In this document: positions 20,746 to 30,401 of the stretch, one piece after another
Position numbering within the stretch: the first letter of the stretch is position 1
Layout: every line of letters begins with the position of its first letter
Source of the DNA: Methanoregula sp.
Lineage (GTDB): Archaea > Halobacteriota > Methanomicrobia > Methanomicrobiales > Methanospirillaceae
DNA length: 64,000 nucleotides
Direction of reading: 5' to 3'
NCBI GenBank assembly: GCA_030694985.1
Contig: JAUYTV010000037.1
Coordinates: 62,001-126,000 of the forward strand
The notes under the pieces: generated by a model
Told to the model about the DNA's origin: nothing
Database searches by the model: none
The model's input: only the letters and a program-made list of their open reading frames with translations
Position numbers and translations under genes: made by a program

Positions 20746-21180
20746 ATGGCTGCGGGAAAGAAACTGACAAAAAAGAGCGGTACAGGTCACTCTCCGGCAT
20801 CCCGCGAGACCGTAGTGTCGTTAGTCCCGCCCGCACTACCGGGGGATCTCCGGTCACTTATTGATGCTACACGGGTCCGGGTCGCTTTCGGTATTAATAC
20901 CGAGATGGTCCTGCTCTATTGGGATATTGGCGAGCGCATCCGAAAAGAGATTCTTAAGGATGAACGTGCAGCGTATGGTAAACAGGTAGTCAATACCGTA
21001 TCCGATCAACTGACAATGCAGTATGGTCGTGGATTTACGAGAGCAAACCTGTTTCATATGCTCCATTTTTTCGAAACATTCCCTGACCGGAAGATTGTCT
21101 ACTCACTGAGTGGACAATTGAGCTGGACTCATTTCAGGAACATTATTTACATAAAAGACTCCCTTGCACGGGAAGGATAA
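20746..21180 (+). CDS. truncated DUF1016 N-terminal domain (YhcG-like) protein
   Basis: LRSLIDATRVRVAFGINTEMVLLYWDIGERIRKEIL...AAYGKQVVNTVSDQLTMQYGRGFTRANLFHMLHFFETFP...LSWTHFRNIIYIKD then stop. Confidence 0.8.
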   Translation: MAAGKKLTKKSGTGHSPASRETVVSLVPPALPGDLRSLIDATRVRVAFGINTEMVLLYWDIGERIRKEILKDERAAYGKQVVNTVSDQLTMQYGRGFTRANLFHMLHFFETFPDRKIVYSLSGQLSWTHFRNIIYIKDSLAREG

Positions 21181-21185
21181 CTAAC

Positions 21186-23183
21186 ATGACTGCGGGAAAG
21201 AAAAAACCAGAAGAGAAGAAACCGGACATCTCAGGCACCGGGCATTCGTTGCGGGATGATGCCGAAAAGCAACTCGCCCGCTCCCCAAAACCTTCTCCCG
21301 GTTCACCAGTGCAGACCGCAGAAGCACTCATCCACGAACTCCAGGTCCACCAGATCGAACTTGAGATACAGGCAGAAGAACTCCGGAAATCGAAGATCGC
21401 ACTCGAAGAGTCGCGGGACACGTATCTTGACCTCTATGATTTTGCCCCGGTCGGGTATCTCACGCTCAACGACAAGGCACTGATCACCGGGGCAAATCTC
21501 ACCGGTGCGAAGCTCCTTGGGCTGGAGCGGAGCAGGCTTATCAATGCACCGTTCAGTAAATTCGTTGAAGAGAAAGATACCGGTGAGTGGCGCTGGTATT
21601 TCATGAATGTGCTGAACCAGGAGGAGAAACGGACCTGTACGCTTATGCTCAAACGGGGAGGCGGGCCGTTGTTCCCTGCTCAGCTGGAAGCGATCCTGAT
21701 TCCCAATAGTGATGGGGCGAACACGGTACGTTTGGCGATTATTGATATTACCGAGAGCAGGCGGGCGGAAGAGGAGCTGCGGGAGAGTGAAGCACGCTTC
21801 CGGAAGATTCTGGAAATGGCCCCCTTGCCCCTGTGCTATGTGAACGTGAACGGCGTGATCACTTACAGGAACGAGCGTTTTGTTCAGATTTTTGGATACA
21901 CTGCAGATGATGTACCCACCCTTACCGAGTGGTGGCAGCAGGCGTATCCCGATGCGCACTACCGGCAGTGGGTGACTACAACATGGGATGCAGCGGTAAA
22001 ACATGCGACCGAGCATGGCATTGATATCAAGCCTGTCGAATACACGGTGACCTGTAAAAGCGGGGAAGAGCGTATCATTGAAATCTCCGGGATCACGCTG
22101 GGTGACGATTTTCTGGCAACTTTTATTGATCTGACCGAGCGCAAAGTAGCGGAGGCGGCACTGAAGGAGAGCGAGGAACGCCTCCGCACCATCATTCTCT
22201 CGATGCAGTTTGGCATAGTCATCATCGATGCACAAACCCATACGATCCTCGAAGCGAATGACAAAGCGCTCGAAATGATCGGAGGTACCAGTGAATCGGT
22301 TGCAGGTTCGGTATGTCACCGCTTTATCTGTCCTGCCGAATTGGGTAAATGTCCGGTCACTGATCTCGGCCAGAACATTGATTCCTCTGAACGAGTCCTT
22401 CTCAACCTGCGAGGGGAAAAGTTACCCATCCTCAAGAGTGTTATCAGGATAACACTGGGGGGAAAGGATGTACTGATAGAATCCTTCATTGACATCACAG
22501 AACGGAAAAAGGCAGAAGAAGCGCTTGCGCTTGCCAGTAAAAAACTCGCTCTTCTCTCTGGCATAACCCGGCACGACATCAACAACCAGCTCACGATACT
22601 GATGGGATACCTCATCATTCTGCAAAAGAAGCAGCCCGATCCTTCATTCAGCGATTATTTCCAGAAGGTATCAACTGCTGCACAGCGAATCTCCTCGATG
22701 ATCGAGTTCACCAAAGAATACGAGAAGATCGGCGTCAAGGCTCCCGCATGGCAGGATTGCCGCATACTTGTAGACACTGCCGTAAAGCAAGCCCCGCTTG
22801 GACAGGTAGTGGTGAAGAACGATCTTCCTACCGGTGCGGAATTATTTGCCGACCCTCTGATAGTAAAGGTATTTTACAACCTGATGGACAATGCGGTGCG
22901 ATACGGCGGGAAGATCACGACCATCCGGTTCTTTGTGCAGGAACACGAGGGGAATCATGTCGTGATATGCGAGGATGATGGTGATGGTGTCGTTGCACAA
23001 GAGAAAGAGAAGATCTTTCAACGGGGATTTGGGAAGAACACCGGGCTTGGGCTGGCGCTCTCGAAGGAGATTCTTGAGATTACCGGCATTTCTATAGCAG
23101 AGAATGGCGAACCGGGCAAAGGAGCACGGTTTGAGATGGTGGTGCCGAAAGGGGCGTGGCGGATGACAGGGAAGGGTGCATGA
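21186..23183 (+). CDS. multi-PAS sensor histidine kinase
   Basis: PAS/PAC repeats; ITRHDINNQLTILMGYL His box; HATPase FYNLMDNAVRYGG, EDDGDGV, GLGLALSKEIL. Confidence 0.92.
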   Translation: MTAGKKKPEEKKPDISGTGHSLRDDAEKQLARSPKPSPGSPVQTAEALIHELQVHQIELEIQAEELRKSKIALEESRDTYLDLYDFAPVGYLTLNDKALITGANLTGAKLLGLERSRLINAPFSKFVEEKDTGEWRWYFMNVLNQEEKRTCTLMLKRGGGPLFPAQLEAILIPNSDGANTVRLAIIDITESRRAEEELRESEARFRKILEMAPLPLCYVNVNGVITYRNERFVQIFGYTADDVPTLTEWWQQAYPDAHYRQWVTTTWDAAVKHATEHGIDIKPVEYTVTCKSGEERIIEISGITLGDDFLATFIDLTERKVAEAALKESEERLRTIILSMQFGIVIIDAQTHTILEANDKALEMIGGTSESVAGSVCHRFICPAELGKCPVTDLGQNIDSSERVLLNLRGEKLPILKSVIRITLGGKDVLIESFIDITERKKAEEALALASKKLALLSGITRHDINNQLTILMGYLIILQKKQPDPSFSDYFQKVSTAAQRISSMIEFTKEYEKIGVKAPAWQDCRILVDTAVKQAPLGQVVVKNDLPTGAELFADPLIVKVFYNLMDNAVRYGGKITTIRFFVQEHEGNHVVICEDDGDGVVAQEKEKIFQRGFGKNTGLGLALSKEILEITGISIAENGEPGKGARFEMVVPKGAWRMTGKGA

Positions 23184-24738
23184 TAACATTGATATCTCAC
23201 TCAGGCAGACACCCCGGAATAAAACGTGTAGAGGTAAGAAACTTGTGAAACAGGATATCCAGTGGTGGCAGATCATCGCAGTATGCATCCTCATCGCCGG
23301 TGTAATCCTCACCGTCTGGTCCGCCCAGCAACAGGACCAGACAATGCGCAATGATCTGATCCTGAAAGCCAACATTGCAAATTCGGGAATCTCAACTGCA
23401 CAAGTTGCATCACTGAGCGGGACTGTTACCGATATTACTTCTCCGGAATACCGTGCATTGAAAACGCAGCTCGAAAAAATACGGGCATCCGACCCTGGGA
23501 TCCGTTTTGCGTACCTGATGGGGCAGCGGACGGACGGAACCATTTTTTTTTATGCAGATTCGGAATCCCCGGAATCAGAGAACTATTCTCCGCCCGGACA
23601 GGAATACCCTGAGGCATCGGTTGTTCTCAGAACCTTGTTTTCAAACGGGGAGAAGGCAACCGAAGGACCATTGTCGGATCGCTGGGGAGATTGGGTGAGC
23701 GGGTTTATACCGGTCGTGAATCCCGCAACCGGGCGGGTTATTGCCGTCTATGGCATGGATATTAACGCACAAAACTGGAACACCGCAATTTTCAAGGTCA
23801 GTCTGCCTACGCTTATTGCAACCCTTCTCATCGTTCTGCTCGTACTGGTATCTGCTTTTTTTCAGCGCCGTAGTAATGAACATGAACAGGGATTGATGCT
23901 GTATTCTGCCCAACTGTCAAACGAGATTACCGAACGCAGGCGCATTGAAGATGAGATCAGGACAATAAATCAGGAACTGGAGACAAGGGTCAGGGACAGG
24001 ACCAAAGAACTGGCTGAAACGGTGCGGAATCTACAGGATGAAAATACAGAACGGAAACGGGTAGAAGAACTCATTCGCCTTGCTAACCGTAAACTTGCCC
24101 TAATGAACGAGGTGAGTTACCAGGATATTCAGAATAAAATCACCGCTCTCCGTGGCTTTGTCAACATCAGCCAGAAATCTGATAATGAAGAAGTAAGGCA
24201 GGAATATTATAAAAAAGAAGAAAATACCCTTAAAACCATCCATAACCTTATCAAGAATACAAAGGATTACCAGAAACTTGGCGTTGAAAAGTACCAGTGG
24301 GTTGACATGGAAATGGTAGTCAGCCGGATTAAATTACCACCAGATTCGGGGGTATCGCTTTCAGCCGACCTCCACGGGCTCTTTATCTATTCCGATCCCC
24401 AGGTATCAAGGGTATTTGAACTCCTTGTTGACAATGCGGTAAAACACGGTAAAAAAACCACCCGCATCTCCATCTCCTGCAGGTGTACTACAGAAGATAT
24501 CACCATTGTCTACGAAGATGACGGGGTTGGTATCTCTGCCGGAGAAAAGGATCGGATATTTGAGCGGGTCGTTTCGGGTGAAGGAAAATTCGGATTATTC
24601 TTCGTAAAAGAACTTCTAAATCTGTCAGGCATCACAATTACCGAAACCGGTGATCCGGGCAAGGGAGCACGGTTCGAGATTATGGTGCCAAAAGGGGCGT
24701 GGCGGTGCCTCATTGACCATCACACTCCACGCCAGTAA
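23176..24738 (+). CDS. membrane sensor histidine-kinase-like protein lacking a canonical phospho-acceptor His
   Basis: Two TM segments flanking an extracytoplasmic domain; HATPase ELLVDNAVKHGKK, YEDDGVGI; the dimerisation-box region reads SYQDIQNKITALRGFV. Confidence 0.88.
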   Translation: MHDNIDISLRQTPRNKTCRGKKLVKQDIQWWQIIAVCILIAGVILTVWSAQQQDQTMRNDLILKANIANSGISTAQVASLSGTVTDITSPEYRALKTQLEKIRASDPGIRFAYLMGQRTDGTIFFYADSESPESENYSPPGQEYPEASVVLRTLFSNGEKATEGPLSDRWGDWVSGFIPVVNPATGRVIAVYGMDINAQNWNTAIFKVSLPTLIATLLIVLLVLVSAFFQRRSNEHEQGLMLYSAQLSNEITERRRIEDEIRTINQELETRVRDRTKELAETVRNLQDENTERKRVEELIRLANRKLALMNEVSYQDIQNKITALRGFVNISQKSDNEEVRQEYYKKEENTLKTIHNLIKNTKDYQKLGVEKYQWVDMEMVVSRIKLPPDSGVSLSADLHGLFIYSDPQVSRVFELLVDNAVKHGKKTTRISISCRCTTEDITIVYEDDGVGISAGEKDRIFERVVSGEGKFGLFFVKELLNLSGITITETGDPGKGARFEIMVPKGAWRCLIDHHTPRQ

Positions 24739-24784
24739 AATTCAAATATTGAGATGAAAAACAAAATAAAAAGGTAAAAAAAAA

Positions 24785-24985
24785 TTACTCAGCCGTGATG
24801 GCCTTAACCGCATCAACCTTGATGTACCTGCGTTTTAAGTTGTGCTTGCTGCCGATCACCGCAAAGGTGCGTTCTGTTGCCTGCTTTGCATTGGGGGCCG
24901 CGATAATTTTTGTGTACGGCGCCCAGTCTTCGCCCATTAAAAAGGTTCCTTTAACCTCAAACTTCTGATTTTCCATAATTATCAC
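24785..24985 (-). CDS. rplX: 50S ribosomal protein L18Ae/LX
   Basis: [50 protein letters not shown]. Confidence 0.9.
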   Translation of the reverse strand: MIIMENQKFEVKGTFLMGEDWAPYTKIIAAPNAKQATERTFAVIGSKHNLKRRYIKVDAVKAITAE

Positions 24986-25644
24986 TCCATAAATCCAAAT
25001 ACGTCTTCAATCCTGCCAAGCTCAAACCCGCTCGTTGCATTCCCGGCAAGGTAACCACTCTCGTTAACCATCAGACCGGTACCGACAAGTCCGCTGCCCA
25101 TATTGATCGACCCGGTACCGACTGGCACCTTTGCAACCTCTTCGATCTTCTTGATCTGGGCAGCAGTAGCCCTCGGGTGCACAATGACTCCCTTGTTCGT
25201 GGCAACGCCCGCCATACCGACGGTCTTGACCCCGCCAAGAACAAGAGTGATCACCTCAACTCCAAGGAAATCGCCGATCTGTTTGATCACGCCTTCGGGC
25301 ATGTCCGGGTGGACGGCAGCAAAGGTATCGTTTGCCATGATCACGTTGCCCGCGGCATTCATTGTATCACTGAGCAGGAACACCTCGCGGTGCTTTGAGA
25401 TCTTCTTGATCTCTTCATCCGTTGCCAGACCAGAGACAATAACGCCCCGGCTGTTACCGGCAACTAACGAGCCGATGATCGCGCTTCCCTGGATCGTAGT
25501 CTCAATGACCTCAACGTTGAGCGCTTCTTTTACTGCATGCTTAAATTCCGGTGTGGAATCCGGCGGGATTATTGCGATATTTCCTACCACCCGGGCAAAA
25601 ACCCCGATGTTCGGATCGCCTCCAAACGTGATCGTCCTTTCCAT
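24982..25644 (-). CDS. eif6: translation initiation factor 6 (aIF6)
   Basis: [37 protein letters not shown]. Confidence 0.95.
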   Translation of the reverse strand: MERTITFGGDPNIGVFARVVGNIAIIPPDSTPEFKHAVKEALNVEVIETTIQGSAIIGSLVAGNSRGVIVSGLATDEEIKKISKHREVFLLSDTMNAAGNVIMANDTFAAVHPDMPEGVIKQIGDFLGVEVITLVLGGVKTVGMAGVATNKGVIVHPRATAAQIKKIEEVAKVPVGTGSINMGSGLVGTGLMVNESGYLAGNATSGFELGRIEDVFGFME

Positions 25645-25911
25645 CTATGATTCCGGTGCAAGTTCAGCCTGAACCTGCCCGTCCTCCATTTTCATTGCGC
25701 GGACCCGGATTTTTGACGGTGGCTTCTCTGCGCCCCGGTACCACACCTTCTCGTTTATGCCCTGATCGATCTTGACATCCTCGCTCTTCATGTGCTTGGC
25801 GAGAAACTTCTTGATATCCTTCATTGCGCCGTTGCATCGCTTCCAGCGCGGCATCCGCTTTGCATTTCGCAGAGGGATGACATATACGTGTTCCTTCATT
25901 ATTTCAGCCAT
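25645..25911 (-). CDS. rpl31e: 50S ribosomal protein L31e
   Basis: [33 protein letters not shown]. Confidence 0.95.
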   Translation of the reverse strand: MAEIMKEHVYVIPLRNAKRMPRWKRCNGAMKDIKKFLAKHMKSEDVKIDQGINEKVWYRGAEKPPSKIRVRAMKMEDGQVQAELAPES

Positions 25912-25914
25912 GGC

Positions 25915-26067
25915 TCACACCTTTAACTGGCTCTTGCGCCAGTTTCTTCTCTTCGGGTGCGCAACAACACCGCGCTTGGTCCTTACCATTACCCACTGGG
26001 GCACACGGCGGTTCTGGTCGCATGCCTTGGCCATCCGGATCTTCCTGCCTTTACTTAATTTGCTCAT
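25915..26067 (-). CDS. rpl39e: 50S ribosomal protein L39e
   Basis: [32 protein letters not shown]. Confidence 0.95.
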   Translation of the reverse strand: MSKLSKGRKIRMAKACDQNRRVPQWVMVRTKRGVVAHPKRRNWRKSQLKV

Positions 26068-26068
26068 T

Positions 26069-26671
26069 TCACTCACCAGAAATTTTTGCCTTTCTCCCGA
26101 TGACCAGAGACTGGTCATGGTGTGCCGGAAACAGGGGGGCTGATTCTATTCCGCGGGTGCGGAACGCCTCCCTGATCTCGGCCTCGTAATCACCGTTCTT
26201 TATGGACCCGGTCTCCCCGTATTCCACGATAAAAAACCGGTCCACCAGACGATCGACTTCTGCCTTTACAAAGCCTAACAGGGGTCGCACATACGAACAC
26301 CCGGTCCGGTTTCCAAGGCTTTGGACCTCAGCACGGGTCAGCACCGGGACACGGTCATTGAACCTTGTTCCGTCACCGACGACTTTATACTCCCTGCTGA
26401 GGGTTTCGACCGCGATATGATGGATCCGGTTGATTGCGTCATTCGGGTACCCGCATCGCACAACCTGGTCCACCATCTCGTCTTTCAGTCCTTCCCGAAA
26501 CACACGTTTTATTAATGGAAAGCCTAATGCCCGTGCCGCAGCCTCCAGCGATGGGATCTGGCGGTTTGGGTCGAGCACGAACGTATTGAGTTCGACCTCA
26601 TAATACGTACCCAGCATTATTGCTGCAAGGGAACTGTCCTTTCCGCCGCTGTATAGCACGCCGGCTTTCAT
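26069..26671 (-). CDS. N-type ATP pyrophosphatase family protein (DUF7411-like)
   Basis: N-terminal [19 protein letters not shown]-loop; sits in the L39e-PDCD5 context. Confidence 0.8.
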   Translation of the reverse strand: MKAGVLYSGGKDSSLAAIMLGTYYEVELNTFVLDPNRQIPSLEAAARALGFPLIKRVFREGLKDEMVDQVVRCGYPNDAINRIHHIAVETLSREYKVVGDGTRFNDRVPVLTRAEVQSLGNRTGCSYVRPLLGFVKAEVDRLVDRFFIVEYGETGSIKNGDYEAEIREAFRTRGIESAPLFPAHHDQSLVIGRKAKISGE

Positions 26672-26997
26672 CTTCGTGTGATCGAGTAATCACGTCTCGC
26701 TGGCGCAAGCTGCCTGAGCAGTTCTTTGAGCTGCGCGTCCGTGATCTTGTTCTTGAGTCGCCCGCTCTGGGCGAGAGCCACCAGCTGTTGTTCCACCGAA
26801 GCGGCAAATTCCGCTTTGGTCAGCTTGATGGTGTTCAATCGTTCCCGGGCATCCGGCTCGAGAACCTGCATGAGGAGCATCTGTATCTGAGATTTCTGCT
26901 TCTGCTGGCGTTCAAGCTCTTCCTGCTGGTCGCCAGCCTGCTGCTGCACTTGCGCCATTCGCCGTTTGCGAAGTTCACTCAGTTCGTCGTCTCCCAT
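26668..26997 (-). CDS. PDCD5/TFAR19-like DNA-binding protein
   Basis: LRKRRMAQVQQQ...ILEPDARERLNTIKLTK..VEQQLVALAQSGRLKNKITDAQLKELL. Confidence 0.92.
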   Translation of the reverse strand: MGDDELSELRKRRMAQVQQQAGDQQEELERQQKQKSQIQMLLMQVLEPDARERLNTIKLTKAEFAASVEQQLVALAQSGRLKNKITDAQLKELLRQLAPARRDYSITRR

Positions 26998-27006
26998 GAT
27001 CAAACC

Positions 27007-27603
27007 TCATTTGGGGGCTTCTGATTTCTCTGCTTTCTTGGCTTTTGGTGCTTTCTTCTCGGTCTTGGCACCATCTGCGCCTTCGACAGCCTTGTCGCCA
27101 CCCTTTGCCTTCTTGTCACCCTTCTTGGCATCTGCCTTCTTGGGCTCTTCGACAACAGGCACGACACGTTTTGGTACCGGTGCCGGCGGAGTAATCTTTA
27201 CTTCCTGCGAAAGGTTGTCCAAAAAAGACATCCCTGCAGGGGATACTTTACGGCCGGTCTTGTCGTGGATGATCAAACCTGCTGCTTCCAGCTGCTGGAG
27301 AGATTTTCTCAGGATTGATCCACTGCCCTTGCGAAACGCATTGGGTCTTGATCCACGGTTCTTCTTACCACCGTAAAAGCTTCGCATCCTCTCGACACCC
27401 AGGGGGCCATCGACATAGACGCGTCTCAACACTGCTGCTGCCCGTATGAACCACCAATCGGGATCCTCAGGCGGCATCTCTTTGTGTACCCCGGTCTTTG
27501 CAAAAGCAGCCCATTCCGGTGGAACAATTTCCTTCCGCTTCTTGAGCTCCTCTGCGACCCTGCGAATAATATGGTCGGCGGGGACATCGTATACTGTTGT
27601 CAT
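27007..27603 (-). CDS. rps19e: 30S ribosomal protein S19e with Lys/Ala-rich C-terminal extension
   Basis: TTVYDVPADHIIRRVAEELK, GVHKEMPPEDPDWWFIRAAAVLRRVYVDGP, SFYGGKKNRGSRP; tail EEPKKADAKKGDKKAKGGDK... Confidence 0.93.
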   Translation of the reverse strand: MTTVYDVPADHIIRRVAEELKKRKEIVPPEWAAFAKTGVHKEMPPEDPDWWFIRAAAVLRRVYVDGPLGVERMRSFYGGKKNRGSRPNAFRKGSGSILRKSLQQLEAAGLIIHDKTGRKVSPAGMSFLDNLSQEVKITPPAPVPKRVVPVVEEPKKADAKKGDKKAKGGDKAVEGADGAKTEKKAPKAKKAEKSEAPK

Positions 27604-27712
27604 CTTAAGACCTCACTGCTGAAATTTTTAATAACAGTCTTTACTTATTTGTGAATAAGGTTTTTATATATTTCGAGAAGCAAAATGCCAATTTGATCGA
27701 AGAAAAACGGAT

Positions 27713-27964
27713 TTATTTTTTAATTGTCTGCTTTTTATCTGCAAGCACCATCGTCCGTCCACGTGTTTCTACCAGTTTCGCACGCGCTTGCAGGGCAATG
27801 GCTTTCGGATCAACTTCTACAGACTGAAGCCATTTTACCTTGATCATCTTTCTGTTCTTGAGCTGGGAGACGATCTCTTCGATCATTGTTTCGGTACAGC
27901 CCTGTTTGCCAATCCATACGGTTGGCTTTAGATCCTGCATTAGTTTATTTGCGTCATCCGACAT
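27713..27964 (-). CDS. YhbY/CRM-domain RNA-binding protein
   Basis: LKPTVWIGKQGCTETMIEEIVSQLKNRKMIKVKWLQS. Confidence 0.85.
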   Translation of the reverse strand: MSDDANKLMQDLKPTVWIGKQGCTETMIEEIVSQLKNRKMIKVKWLQSVEVDPKAIALQARAKLVETRGRTMVLADKKQTIKK

Positions 27965-28304
27965 GAGGTTTCACCACACGGTATCTTGTATGCTTATTGC
28001 AGGTGCGACAGGTGACAACTACATTGCCACGGTGCACCCGCACCCGCATATTACTTCCCGGAACGAGGTAGGAATTGCAGTGATGGCAGTACTGGCGGCG
28101 CAATTCCCGCGGGATCCGGATCCGCTGGCGCATGGCAATTTTGCGCGCGAGGAACACATAACGATCGCTTAAATCCGGAAACTCTGCAAATGCAAGCCGT
28201 GCCTGTTCAAACAGGATTTCAATACGCTCCCGTGCAATCTGCTTTGTTGCAGGATTTTTTGATCGCTCCTTCATTGCCTCGTCACTTGGCTCCCGGTTGT
28301 GCAT
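27954..28304 (-). CDS. rnp4: RNase P protein component 4 (Rpp21-like)
   Basis: ARERIEILFEQA.., RRQYCHHCNSYLVPGSNMRVRVHRGNVVVTCRTCNKHTRYRV zinc ribbon; start codon ambiguous. Confidence 0.88.
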   Translation of the reverse strand: MHNREPSDEAMKERSKNPATKQIARERIEILFEQARLAFAEFPDLSDRYVFLARKIAMRQRIRIPRELRRQYCHHCNSYLVPGSNMRVRVHRGNVVVTCRTCNKHTRYRVVKPHVG

Positions 28305-28390
28305 ACTATTCGCGTGCCAGATAAAAAAGTCGTGGTGAACAATAAAAACCCTCAAACGTCTGGTTTTTTTGAATCAATCGTTCAGGATCC

Positions 28391-28993
28391 TCACAAGACC
28401 CGAACCTTACGGCCTTCAATCACAAGCCGATCTTCGCAAAAGAGCCGGATTGCTTCTGGCAGGCATTCATGCTCGTGCATTAATATCCGCTCTGCAAGCG
28501 CATCTTCATCATCCGTCTCCAGCACCGGTACACACTGCTGCAGGATAATGGGGCCCCCGTCCAGGCTCTCATCTACGAAATGCACGGTACAGCCTGATAC
28601 CTTTACTCCATATTGAAACGCCTGGCGCTGGGCGTGGAGACCGGTAAAGGCGGGCAGGAGAGCCGGATGGATATTGATCATCTTTCCAGGAAAAGCTTTT
28701 ACTATCGATGCGCCGAGTATGCGCATGTAACCTGCAAGTACAAAGAGATCTGCGTTGACATCCTGCATGGTGGCAAGAAGTGCGCGCTCGTAGACTTCCC
28801 GCGAAGGAAATGTGGCATAATCGATAATCCTGCACGGGATACCAGACATCTTCGCCCGTTCAAGGGCATAGGCTTTCGGGTTATCCGTAATCAGGGCTAC
28901 GCATTCGGCAGGCACCTTTCCATTCCTGATGGCATCGATGACTGCCTGGAAATTTGAACCCCTGCCCGATGCAACCACTGCAATACGTTTCAT
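28391..28993 (-). CDS. purN: phosphoribosylglycinamide formyltransferase
   Basis: VVASGRGSNFQAVIDAI, LAGYMRILG, INIHPALLPAF. Confidence 0.95.
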   Translation of the reverse strand: MKRIAVVASGRGSNFQAVIDAIRNGKVPAECVALITDNPKAYALERAKMSGIPCRIIDYATFPSREVYERALLATMQDVNADLFVLAGYMRILGASIVKAFPGKMINIHPALLPAFTGLHAQRQAFQYGVKVSGCTVHFVDESLDGGPIILQQCVPVLETDDEDALAERILMHEHECLPEAIRLFCEDRLVIEGRKVRVL

Positions 28994-29026
28994 AGTCTTC
29001 CTCGTGTATGGAATGTCTCTGCCAAA

Positions 29027-30307
29027 TCACTCTTTACGATTAGTATCCACTGGCGCCGGATGGACCACAATTTTCACTTTTACAATCCTGCGCCCGTGCA
29101 TCTGCATAACCACGAGCGTGATACCATTACCAATCGCAATCTCGGCCTTCTCGCCGGGATGCTGCGGAAGGTGCCCGAGCCTGTCGATGATGAGACCGCC
29201 AACAGTCTCGTAGGACTCGTCTGTCGGGAGTTCCAGTCCAATCCGATCGTTAATATCCTCAACCCACATCTGGGCATCGACCACATAGACACCCGGTGCA
29301 AGTTCCTGCACTTCGGGCTCTTCCTTATCGAACTCATCCATGATGTCGCCAACGAGTTCTTCTAATATATCCTCGACAGTCACGATACCAACAAAACTGC
29401 TGTACTCATCAATAGCAACAGCCATCTGAACCCTGTGCACCTGCAATTCCTTTAACAGGTCATCGATCTTCTGGGTTTCGGGTACAAACATCGGGTCGTA
29501 CATCACTTCTTTTATTGCAGAGTCCTTACGCCGTGAGACCATCGCAGAGAAGACATCCTTGACATTTAAGATACCGGTGATATTGTCGATATGCTCATGA
29601 TAGACGGGAATGCGCGAGAACCCGGTTTCGTTAAAGATCCTGATTGCCTCTTCAAAGCTGACCGTATCTTCCATAAGGATGACATTGACCCGGGGCGTCA
29701 TGATTTCACGTGCAGTTGTATCTGCAAACTCCAGCACCGAGTAGAGCATGTCCTGCTCGCCCTGCTCGATCGTGCCTTCCTCTTTGCCTACATCAATCCA
29801 TTCCTTAATCTCTTCTTCAGTAACTGCCGGTTCTGCAATATCTTTTCCTATACCCAGTGTTGGGCATACCCGTTCGACAAGCCAGATAATTGGGGTTAAG
29901 AGACGGGAGAGAAAAAGGATAATTGGTGCCACAGTAAGGGCAAAGGAATCCGATGCCCGTGCAGCATAGATCTTGGGCCCGATCTCTCCAAAGACAAGGA
30001 GTACGATCACCACAAAACCGGTGGCAATCCCGACACCGACATTCCCAAACATCTGGATCGCGATCGAAGTTGCAAGTGCTGCGGCTGCAACATTAACAAT
30101 ATTATTCCCTATAAGGATGGTAATGAGCATGTGTTCAGGTGACTCTTTTAATACTGCCACTGCTTTCGATCCCGGTCTTCCTTCATTAGCCAAGGCCCGT
30201 GCTTTTGCCCGGGTAATCGAGATAAGGGCGACTTCTGTACTGGAAAAAAAAGCGGACAGGAGGATGCAGATAATAAAGAGCAGGATCTCCAAAGCGTCCT
30301 GTATCAT
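29027..30307 (-). CDS. HlyC/CorC (CNNM-CBS) family transporter-like protein
   Basis: CNNM TM region, CBS pair IMTPRVNVILMEDTVSFEEAI..., C-terminal CorC_HlyC domain. Confidence 0.92.
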   Translation of the reverse strand: MIQDALEILLFIICILLSAFFSSTEVALISITRAKARALANEGRPGSKAVAVLKESPEHMLITILIGNNIVNVAAAALATSIAIQMFGNVGVGIATGFVVIVLLVFGEIGPKIYAARASDSFALTVAPIILFLSRLLTPIIWLVERVCPTLGIGKDIAEPAVTEEEIKEWIDVGKEEGTIEQGEQDMLYSVLEFADTTAREIMTPRVNVILMEDTVSFEEAIRIFNETGFSRIPVYHEHIDNITGILNVKDVFSAMVSRRKDSAIKEVMYDPMFVPETQKIDDLLKELQVHRVQMAVAIDEYSSFVGIVTVEDILEELVGDIMDEFDKEEPEVQELAPGVYVVDAQMWVEDINDRIGLELPTDESYETVGGLIIDRLGHLPQHPGEKAEIAIGNGITLVVMQMHGRRIVKVKIVVHPAPVDTNRKE

Positions 30308-30401
30308 TGTATTTCACATCGTGCGGGTGCACGCAGTATTTGCCCATTCATAAATGAAAATTCACTACTATATACGGAAGGGAATTTAATAAAACCAGCG
30401 C

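Noticed and set aside
21303-22319. 338-aa minus-strand ORF
   Set aside because: Fully antisense to the PAS histidine kinase; low-quality composition.
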